A DNA stretch of 64,000 nucleotides from Bostrychus sinensis (lineage: Eukaryota; Chordata; Actinopteri; Gobiiformes; Eleotridae), in contig CM036244.1 in NCBI GenBank assembly GCA_020698575.1, forward strand, positions 696,001-760,000. The letters run 5' to 3'. The position numbers were made by a program, and so were the translations under genes. Of this stretch, positions 56,285 through 64,000 are shown in pieces (within the stretch, counting starts at the first letter, position 1; the number at the start of each line of letters is the position of its first letter). The notes beneath the pieces are model-generated. The model did no database searches. It was not told the origin of the DNA and worked only from the letters and a program-made list of their open reading frames with translations.

Positions 56285-57425
56285 GCTAAACCAGGTCTGA
56301 ACCAGGTCTAAACCAGGTCTAAACCAGGTCTGAACCAGGTCTGAACCAGGTCTAAACCAGGTCTAAACCAGGACTAAACCAGGACTAAACCAGGACTAAA
56401 CCAGGTCTAAACCAGGTCTAAACCAGGTCTAAACCAGGTCTAAACCAGGTATAAACCAGGTCTAAACCAGGACTAAACCAGGACTAAACCAGGTCTAAAC
56501 CAGGTCTGAACCAGGTCTGAACGAGGTCTAAACCAGGTCTAAACCAGGACTAAACCAGGACTAAACCAGGACTAAACCAGGACTAAACCAGGCCTAAACC
56601 AGGACTAAACCAGGACTAAACCAAGTCTAAACCAGGTCTGAACCAGGTCTGAATCAGGTCTGAACCAGGTCTAAACCAGGTCTAAACCAGGTCTCAACCA
56701 GGTCTGAACCAGGTCTAAACCAGGTCTAAACCAGGTCTAAACCAGGTCTCAACCAGGTCTGAACCAGGTCTAAACCAGGTCTGAACCAGGTCTGAACCAG
56801 GTCTGAACCAGGTCTAAACCAGGTCTAAACCAGGTCTAAACCAGGTCTGAACCAGGTCTAAACCAGGTCTGAACCAGGTCTAAACCAGGTCTGAACCAGG
56901 TCTGAACCAGGTCTGAACCAGGTCTAAACCAGGTCTCAACCAGGTCTGAACCAGGTCTGAACCAGGTCTAAATCAGGTCTAAACCAGGTCTCAACCAGGT
57001 CTGAACCAGGTCTAAACCAGGTCTGAACCAAGTCTAAACCAGGACTAAACCAGGTCTAAACCAGGACTAAACCAGGTCTAAACTAAGGACTAAACCAGGA
57101 CTAAACCAGGCCTAAACCAGGACTAAACCAGGACTAAACCAAGTCTAAACCAGGTCTAAACCAGGTCTAAACCAGGTCTCAACCAGGTCTGAACCAGGTC
57201 TAAACCAGGTCTAAACCAGGTCTGAACCAGGTCTGAACGAGGTCTAAACCAGGTCTAAACCAGGACTAAACCAGGACTAAACCAGGACTAAACCAGGCCT
57301 AAACCAGGACTAAACCAGGACTAAACCAAGTCTAAACCAGGTCTAAACCAGGTCTAAACCAGGCCTAAACCAGGACTAAACCAGGACTAAACCAAGTCTA
57401 AACCAGGTCTAAACCAGGTCTAATA
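56285..57425. repeat. 1.14-kb 11-bp minisatellite (CTAAACCAGGT/CTGAACCAGGT)
   Basis: About 103 copies with ordered runs of CTAAA, CTGAA, CTCAA and GGACTAAA variants that repeat as blocks. Confidence 0.97.
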
Positions 57426-57821
57426 AAACCCTGCAGCTGTGCATCCAGATGTGAGACTTGAGAATGGATGTAACTGAAATAAAAACACATTGCTGTCTGT
57501 GGGACGTCCCGCTGAAATATGTCCTCTGTAAATCATTACACAACAACAACAACACAGCTGCGTCTCACTCTGTGGGTCAGGTCCTGTCTGAGGCTAAGCT
57601 CAGCGGCGCCCCCCGGTGTCCAGGCGGCAGACGCTGCTGAGGTTTTTAAATCAGAATCTTGTGCTCCTCTCAGACGCAGGTTCACCTCTGAGTTCTTCTG
57701 TTTACATGGCACCAGTTTCTGCTCATGTCTCGTGTGTTGTTTTCTGTTTCTGTGGCAGCGTTACAGCGCCACCAACAGGCCTGGCAGATGTATTACAGCG
57801 TTTTCAGTGGTTTTGAGTCTT
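57426..57821. other. Spacer without recognised gene
   Basis: Overlapping plus-strand frames of 60 to 122 codons lack any recognised similarity or splice signals. Confidence 0.35.
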
Positions 57822-58885
57822 GGCTTTAGTGCAAACATCCTCCCTAATCCCTCTATAGTGCACTACAGAGGTCCCTCCTTTCTGTAGTGGTGTCTGAACA
57901 TCTAGTGGATAAAAAATAGTGCACTCAAAATTTCCCACAATGCATTTTGAAAAGTAGTGGACATTGATGGTCACTAGAGGTCAGTAGGGCTGTAACAATA
58001 CAGTAACTGTATCGATTTTTTTCCCTATGATGACAACTACATCGATACACATGACCTTGTATCGAATTGTATCGTTTTCTAGGAAGTGAATATCGATACA
58101 CATGAAGTATCGATCAATGATATCGGAAATATCGAAATTAGAAATTTGTATGTTAAAATAAAACCAGATATGACTTTTTAGAGATACATTTTGTGTTTTT
58201 AATTAAATAAAATGTTATATTAAACTTTTCTTCGCTCTCTGTCTGCTGGACATAACCAACCCCGGCCGCGGTGCTACATTTGAGAGTAAACTTTTATGAT
58301 TTTTGTCAAAAAGTTGCTGTATCGATTATCGAGACGAAGGTGTTGAATCGTATCCAATCATATCGTTCCAAACTAGCCAATATCGTTCTTGAATCGTATC
58401 GAAAAACTTCTAATCGATACATATCATATTGTTGCAAAAACGTATCGTTACACCACTAGAGGTCAGTATAGAGCAGAATGCTCTGTGAGTTTCAGAAGAG
58501 AACGGTGGCAGCAGGACTTTAAACTGAATACAACACGTCTGAACAAAACCAACGCTGTTTTTATTTCTGTCAGGTCGTATTTATGAATAAACTGCTCTGA
58601 AATAAATCGTTACGCTGTAAAATTGTTAACGTTAGCTCACCTTAGCTTACACAGATAGTTTCCTCACATAACGAGACAAAGGACCTGCAATAATCCAGTC
58701 TGTTTTATTTATTAAAGTGATAATTTATGTTAAATATCACACGGATGATTTTTATTTACAAACCCATTATCTCTGGAGTACATACATTTATTTTTACACA
58801 GACACCAGAGTCACGTGACCAACAGCGAGTTAAAAATAGTGAGCGAGTGTCCGACTCATTCACAAAATGAGTGCACTACAGCCTG
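57822..58885 (-). mobile_element. Diverged inverted copy of the 2726-3382 element, with nested hAT
   Basis: The outer parts match the reverse complement of 2726-3382. The left end is CCTCCCTAATCCCTCTATAG. The right end has AAAAATAGTGAGCGAGTGTC. The terminal repeat is degenerate on the left and missing on the right, where an L2 tail begins. The copy is split by a 474-bp hAT at 57985-58458. Confidence 0.75.
57985..58458. mobile_element. hAT-like miniature element, 8-bp duplication GAGGTCAG
   Basis: It begins TAGGGCTGTAACAATAC and ends GTATCGTTACACCACTA, inverted termini with few mismatches. GAGGTCAG flanks both sides (57977-57984 and 58459-58466). The related copy at 2726-3382 has this site once and uninterrupted (complement at 3219-3226), proving the insertion. 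ATCGATA words recur in the body. Confidence 0.93.
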
Positions 58886-58892
58886 CTGTGTA

Positions 58893-59395
58893 GTAAGTAA
58901 ACTTTATTTATATAGCACCTATGAACGTTCAAACAGGTAAATAAGGACAATGAGTAGTGTAATTAACTGAAAGCTTGTCTGGATAACAGTGTCTTCAGCT
59001 GCTTTTTGACAGGTAGCCACTGTAAAGAGGATAAAAGCAGTGTAATGTGTGACCTTCTGTTGGTTCCTGTTAAAAGCCTCGCTGCAGAATTCTGGTCCGA
59101 CTGGAGACGAGTGACTGCAGATTTGTTAAAACAAGTAAAAAGAGAGTTACAATAATCTAAACGAGAAGAAATAAAAGCACGGATAACATTGCACTTAATT
59201 TAGAGATAGTTCTCAGATGGTAAAAGCAGTTTTTAACATTGAGCGGTCAAATAGAACACCAAGGTTTCTGAGACCGGGCTGGGAGGAGGAACCCGGAGAA
59301 CCCAGGTGTTGTTTGATAAAAGGAACTTTCTGTTCAGGAGCAATGATCAGAGTTTCAGTTTTTTTATAATTTAACAGTGTGCTGAGCTGATTCTG
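58893..59395 (-). mobile_element. L2-like non-LTR retrotransposon 3' part
   Basis: Read on the minus strand, the sequence codes FISSRLDYCNSLFTCFNK and NSAARLLTGTNRRSHIT followed by SSLQWLPV, the conserved C-terminal region of L2-clade reverse transcriptase (SRLDYCNSLL ... NSAARLLT ... HWLPV). Upstream is VRNLGVLFDRSM, then a stop and deletion. It ends in a TATATAAATAAAGTTTACTT tail. The copy is 5'-truncated and dead. Confidence 0.85.
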
Positions 59396-60487
59396 TGTTT
59401 ATGGATCTACTCTGCTTCATTTGTTCCAGACTTCCTCCTGTGTTGAACATTGCAGCGTTGATAAGACTGCGATGTTTTAACCCCGAGAAAAGAACAACAC
59501 AGATAATCTTTCTCATGGTTTAGTCTTTTGTCTCTGGCTCCTGGCTGCAGACAGAGACAGTTCCCAGTGGACAGAGCTCTAAACCCACAGCTGGAGGAGA
59601 AGGCTTTGGTCTGAGTTCCATCCCTGAAAACCAAACACTGACCCAGACCCAGAGTCTTCAGGGTCGTCAGCAGGAGACAGTTTCTGAACAAAAGGAGCGT
59701 CCAGATACAAACGCTTCCATCACAAGTAGAAGGATTTGAGTAAAATACTAAATTCATTTCATATCATTTCTTTTGAGACTGTCACCATTTTTACTTGATT
59801 TCACTCATCACCATAGATAACAAAAGAATACGGTAAACAACAACGTCCAAAAAGGAGCAGGGGGAAGTATAAACTTATCTGCCCTACTCCTTAATTACAG
59901 CTCATGTTCCCACAGTTTGTCTGAATCATATAAAGTACAGACAACAACAAACAAAAAAACTATTGCACTTTTCCAATTAAAAATCTATTTAAAGGTTCCC
60001 TCTATAAAGCAGTGGAACCATATCTGAACATTATAGAAACTGGGAAGTAAGGATCATTCTCACATTTATAAATTAATACTTATTTTTATTTTTGTTTTCT
60101 TTTTGCTTTCTTTTTACTGGTATATTAGTTTTGCGCAGGTTTACTGTGTGTGTGTGTTTTTGTGATGTCAGTTTAAAGTAAAAACCTTTAAAGATATTGG
60201 AAGTAAAAAAATCTATTTAAAGGTTAATACGAAGCGCTACCAGAACCTCCTCTCCTCCTCTTGTTATGATTCTAAAATACAATTTTTTTATTCCTTCTTA
60301 AATTGCTTTATATCACAGCTTTGCTTAATTTTCTCAGGTGAACTATTCCACAGTTTCACAGCACAGACTGAAACAGAGCTGTACATGCTTCAGTTTAAAG
60401 TTTAGGTTTCTCTAAGGTTGCATCCTTCTCTGTCAGAGAAGAATTTTTGCAGATTTAATTTTAATTTTCTGTTTTGCGATGGTTGCA
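59396..60487. other. Spacer without recognised gene
   Basis: The 116-codon minus-strand frame at 59407-59757 is cysteine-containing and of ordinary composition but unrecognised and without clear splice sites. Otherwise AT-rich sequence. Confidence 0.35.
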
Positions 60488-60534
60488 ATAGACCCTTTTC
60501 ACGTCAGACAACTTCCGTTTTGAGACGATGGGAT

Positions 60535-60711
60535 GTATCTTCAGTTCCGGTGCTGCACTTCTCCCATAAGAAATTCACCCAGACTTTTTTCAAATTGCCG
60601 TTTACAAGTTTACACAGTATACAGCGATTTTCAAATGAATATTTACCCACAAAACGTTCAAAACTTGCGAAAGGATATTAATTCTTCAACGAAGGATACT
60701 TGGATTATGAA
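60535..60711 (+). pseudogene. Broken left-arm copy of the exon
   Basis: The plus strand reads VSSVPVLHFS and PTKRSKLAKGY, then a TAA stop, then FFNEGYLDYE and a donor-like GTGAGT. It aligns with the right-arm exon but has lost the in-frame Met (AAG instead of ATG) and gained a stop, so it is non-functional. Confidence 0.5.
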
Positions 60712-61121
60712 GTGAGTGCTTTGTTATGTAGCTAGATAGCGTTAGCAACATGGCTAAGTGATAGAGCTGCGCTGTAAAACAGTGTTAGATCATGTCATGA
60801 TCTGAGTTTATCTGAATATCTGACAATCTGCTTATCAGGAAATACCACTGGATAGTACTACAGTATATTTTCATTTAGTAAAGCTCTGTGCTCGAACACT
60901 GACTCTGCTGTAGTGATCAGTCTGTGACAAAATAATAGACTTTTCAGGTCTAATTAGAAGTTCATTGCAGTACTATGCAGTGAGCCTTTCAGACGAGCAG
61001 ACTGTCATTCATTTAGATCGTAACATAATCTAATATTGTTTTATCGCACACCCCGTTAGACATAGTGCTAACGCTACAGCATTAACAACTACTAGCTTTA
61101 GCTACAAGACAAAACACTTAC

Positions 61122-61269
61122 CTTCATAATCAAATAAGTAACCTTCAGTGAAAAATGTATATCCTTTTTTGAGTTTTGACCGTTTTGTCAGTGAATTTTC
61201 ATCAGCAAATCTCTGTACATCATGTAGCCTTATATTTGGCAAATTTTTAAGACTCCGAGTAAATTCCAT
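61122..61269 (-). CDS. Right-arm first-exon-like sequence of a mobile-element protein
   Basis: The minus strand runs from ATG (61269) through MEFTRSLKNLPNIRLHDVQR and SKLKKGYTFFTEGYLFDYE to a strong donor G|GTAAGT, open for 49 codons plus one base. The KRSKLKKGY...FFTEGYLFDYE pattern reminds me of the N-terminal part of fish multi-copy proteins with SWIM/YqaJ-like domains, but this is a weak memory-based link. No later exon was found inside the element, so it is probably a fragment of an autonomous element. Confidence 0.4.
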
Positions 61270-61355
61270 ACTGGCGAGCAGCAGCACTGGAAATGAAGAT
61301 ACATCCCATCGTCTCAAAACGGAAGCTGTCTGAGGTCATTGTGAAAAGGGTCTAT

Positions 61356-61610
61356 CTCTTCAGACATAAAGTTCAACGACTTTTTTATGTCTTCAACTTC
61401 CTCGTCTGTTACCGTGCTCCTCTTAGTTTGTGCCTCATTTTAATTTATCACATTTATACTTTTATACTTTACTCTGAAGGAGGTTTATGACGTAATTCTT
61501 TGTTGAAATTTGTGCGACAGAAACAATTTGTAAAGCAGAGAAAGAAGGCGTCAAACGAGTACGACTCAAATAAGTACAGCTCCTCTCATCGACACAATAT
61601 GGTGAATATG
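61356..61610. other. Spacer
   Basis: No feature recognised. Confidence 0.3.
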
Positions 61611-61616
61611 GTAGTG

Positions 61617-61654
<38 letters not shown>
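61611..61654. repeat. (AGT)n microsatellite
   Basis: About 14 AGT repeats. The poly-valine and poly-leucine frames are artefacts. Confidence 0.95.
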
Positions 61655-61664
61655 CCAATCCCAG

Positions 61665-61770
61665 GACTTTCAGACTTCAGATGAGACTTTATTAATCCCA
61701 CCAGGGGCAATTTGTTCGAGCAGCGTAACAGGAGAACAAACAAATCAACATTAAAGACACCCAACGGGAA
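61665..61770 (-). mobile_element. Possible non-LTR (RTE/Rex-type) tail fragment
   Basis: GAGACTTTATTAATCCCACC and AGGGGCAATTTG resemble the ACTTTATTGATCCC...GGGGAAATT words at 3' ends of fish RTE/Rex-type retrotransposons, here on the minus strand. Short and diverged. Confidence 0.4.
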
Positions 61771-63616
61771 AAATCCTGAATAACAACAGCAGCTCTGTGA
61801 TCAATAAATGAATAAACAGAGAAATGTTAAAGGCAGATAATGAAACGCAACAATGTTAAAAACAAAAATACTACAGAGAATTTAAAATGGCTGTAGGAGT
61901 AAACGTGATTTTGCGGCTTGTTTTCCAGTGAGGTATGGGGCTGCAAAGGAGCGGAAAAAGTTGAGCTTGGAAATTTTGGGGAATTTTCAAATTTGGAAAC
62001 CATATATAAATAAATAAATAAACATTATAATGACTGATGAAGCATAAGAAACAGTACTTTTTTTAAGTATTGACTTTATATTTTCTGCTACTGAATTTTA
62101 AAGTAAGGTTGATTTATGCACCAAGGTCTTAGCTTGGCTTTTAGGTATTAGCATTTAGCATATCATAGCAGCTACATTGCTAATAAGCAAATAAAACTTT
62201 TGGTACAAAGGTCAATACAGTTCTGCAATTATATTTTAATTCAAACTACAGCAGACAGAACAGAATGTAAACTGTTCAAAAGAGAGAACATGTGCTGCGC
62301 TGACACAGTTTAATCAGTGGAAAAACACCACATTACATTAATCTGCTCAAAAAACAGCACCACACTGGGACAGCTTTGAATTGTGTAAGTTCACAATTTA
62401 TTCCCATAATATTCACATAAATTCCCATTTATTCCCATGGAATTTTGCTAGAATCCTAATGAGGTACGGCACAGCAACGACCGGAAGGCAGCAAAGAAAA
62501 TTCACTTTTTTAAATACGGAACAAGAATTACATCGGCTTTCTGGAGAATAGGTAGATTTTTTAAAATGTGGGACTCACATCACAAACGTCTCTGTATAAA
62601 AAAACGTTTGTTGATCAGATTTTCACAAAGTTTTAGTAAACAAGTAACCTTTTTTTTAATATTTCAGAATGACTTTTGGTCTAAAAACATACCATAAAAT
62701 CTTTTTGCCTTGAACACATGAAGATTATTTATCTGTCCATCTCTGATCTCCTCTTGTCGTTTTGTCGTTTTTGTCGTTTTGTCTTTGGCCTCAGTGGGAG
62801 ATGTTTTGTTTGAGAGCGTTTCCCGCCGAGCTGTGAGTAAACTGTGAAGACGGCGTCTGCAGCGAGAACAATGACAACAACACGACACAAAAACACTTTA
62901 ATACAGATCAGAACGGCTCTGCGACGCCACGTCCCGCGTTCGTGTGTGACCTAAACCTCTGCTTCTTCTGATGAGGGCCGACTGTGGTGGTGGTGTTCAC
63001 TGCGCCCCCTACTGACTTACCACACACATGACAGTATTTTTTACATGTGAACATATTTGTTTAGATTGTTTTTAAAAAGCATTTTTAGGAGATTTTTTTG
63101 TTTTAATGGTGGCTTGTCGCTCATGATTCTCTCATCCACAACTTAACTTTATTATTTGAATGAACACTTCAAATAAAACACATTTTTAAAGCAAAAATAG
63201 GACTTACATTTTTAAAGTAAACTACAAAATTACTTGAAACTGTGAGTTTAAACATGATTTAAAATTCAAAAACTCATAATTGTTAGTGGAAGTTACTACA
63301 ACTTATTGGCTATATGACTTTTTACAGTGCAAATATTCTATTATTCTACATTTTACACAAGGAATACTGATCTTGTTATTGAATCTGTTTTTTTTCTTAT
63401 AAAATCCACTGAGCTCCAAGGAAAAACAGTGACTTTACCTTAATCAGTGGGACAGGTGGACAGAGGACTAAATGGCTAAGTGCAGTAAAACCAAAAGCTA
63501 GATGTTAAAAATAATTAAATTCTCATGCATGGGAGCGGAAACTTTTGCAGGCGTTTATTTTCTCTCCAGGATCCGCGCCTTTAGCTGAAGGATTAGCCTG
63601 CGGCGTATGTTTTAGG
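61771..63616. other. AT-rich non-coding stretch
   Basis: No gene found. At about 63225-63335 words ending ACTTTTTACAGTGC resemble a miniature-element terminus related to that near 25187. A small (TTTTGTCG)n-like run lies near 62755-62780. Confidence 0.4.
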
Positions 63617-64000
63617 TCAGTGGTTCCCAAAATGGGGTCCGGGGCCCCCTGGGAGTCTGCAAAGGTACTACAGAAGGGCCCCCAGAGGCTGTCTATATTT
63701 CAATTTAAATTTAAATTTATTATTTATTTTTATTATTATTTCAGACACAAAATAACTAAAAAACAAACTAACAAAAACAAATAAAACATGCAAAAATATA
63801 AAAAGTCAATGAAAAATATTAATATTAAGTACCTAAAAAACATTTGAAATGAATTACAGTTGTACACTTGTTTTAAAATATTACTTTAAAACAACTTTTA
63901 GTCAATAATCAGTGTTTTTGTAATGTTTTTATTAAAAAATATATGGAGAAAAACATGGCAGAGTCTTTTGAACAGAGGGAAGTTTTATCGTTGGGGTTCC
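63617..64000. mobile_element. hAT-like element, left end (runs off the window)
   Basis: CAGTGGTTCCCAAAATGGGG at 63616-63635 is the classic left terminus of a hAT-group element. The last bases of the window, TTGGGGTTCC, look like the start of the inverse right terminus, so the element would end just outside. The GGTCCGGGGCCCCCTGGG stretch follows the left end. No transposase is visible. Confidence 0.6.

Larger units (their letters stand above)
60488..61355. mobile_element. Palindromic element with ATAGACCCTTTTCAC ends; both arms carry an exon copy
   Basis: It begins ATAGACCCTTTTCAC and ends GTGAAAAGGGTCTAT, perfectly inverted over 15 bp. The left arm (to about 60780) and the reverse complement of the right arm (from about 61075) remain alignable for nearly 300 bp, diverged. 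Both arms encode versions of the same exon reading toward the centre. No clear target duplication was found. Confidence 0.75.

Noticed and set aside
46000..64000. A second drebrin exon (ALYTYE...)
   Set aside because: I looked by eye for the expected acceptor followed by coding for ALYTYE and found none. A transcript alignment would settle it.

Overview
The window looks like a repeat-rich accessory or subtelomere-like stretch of a teleost fish nuclear genome. The evidence is L2-type retrotransposon 3' ends coding the reverse-transcriptase C-terminus, several hAT, PIF/Harbinger and TA-inserting miniature elements typical of fish, a solo LTR, canonical GT-AG splice signals, and one recognisable vertebrate exon. 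I cannot name the species. There is no bacterial-style gene, operon, CRISPR array or rRNA, and I found no intact tRNA. Nearly all long open frames are by-products of tandem repeats.

Tandem repeats fill roughly a third of the window. Many arrays share an 11-bp period and related monomers such as GGTTTAGTCCT, CTAAACCAGGT, CTAGAACTGGG, CTGTCCTCAGT and GTCTGACCTGA. They lie at 1-1270, 12.2, 21.8-24.8, 26.4-27.9, 35.8-38.2, 42.3-42.8, 43.8-45.6, 51.1-51.8, 52.3-52.6, 53.7-54.6, 55.4-55.5 and 56.3-57.4 kb, in both orientations. Other arrays are a 287-bp satellite (10.5-12.15 kb), a 27-bp array with higher-order structure (15.35-17.5 kb), a 2.87-kb pure-pyrimidine tract (30.6-33.5 kb) and a 38/39-bp array carrying paired E-boxes (49.75-50.95 kb).

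Between the arrays lie mostly small, often nested transposable elements. Several can be bounded to the base by target-site duplications: a PIF/Harbinger-like element (41348-42017), hAT-like elements (19548-20248 and 57985-58458), a solo LTR (19357-20403) split by one of those hATs, and a TA-flanked element (14193-14930) that keeps the acidic C-terminal tail of a transposase. Inverted dispersed copies link 2.7 kb with 57.8 kb, 3.6 kb with 40.0 kb, and 6.2 kb with 18.0 kb; a direct copy links 4.2 kb with 47.9 kb.

Protein-coding content is sparse. The first coding exon of a drebrin-family actin-binding protein (plus strand, 45909-45991) sits in a GC-rich promoter-like island; I found no further exon, so the rest of the window is probably its repeat-filled first intron. 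Two unidentified minus-strand gene fragments with phase-compatible splice sites are proposed at 39.0-39.7 kb (moderate support) and 28.1-29.0 kb (weak support). A CpG-rich stretch at 9.9-10.4 kb may be the 5' end of a leftward gene. These genes show no sign of working together; the dominant process here is repeat expansion and transposon nesting.
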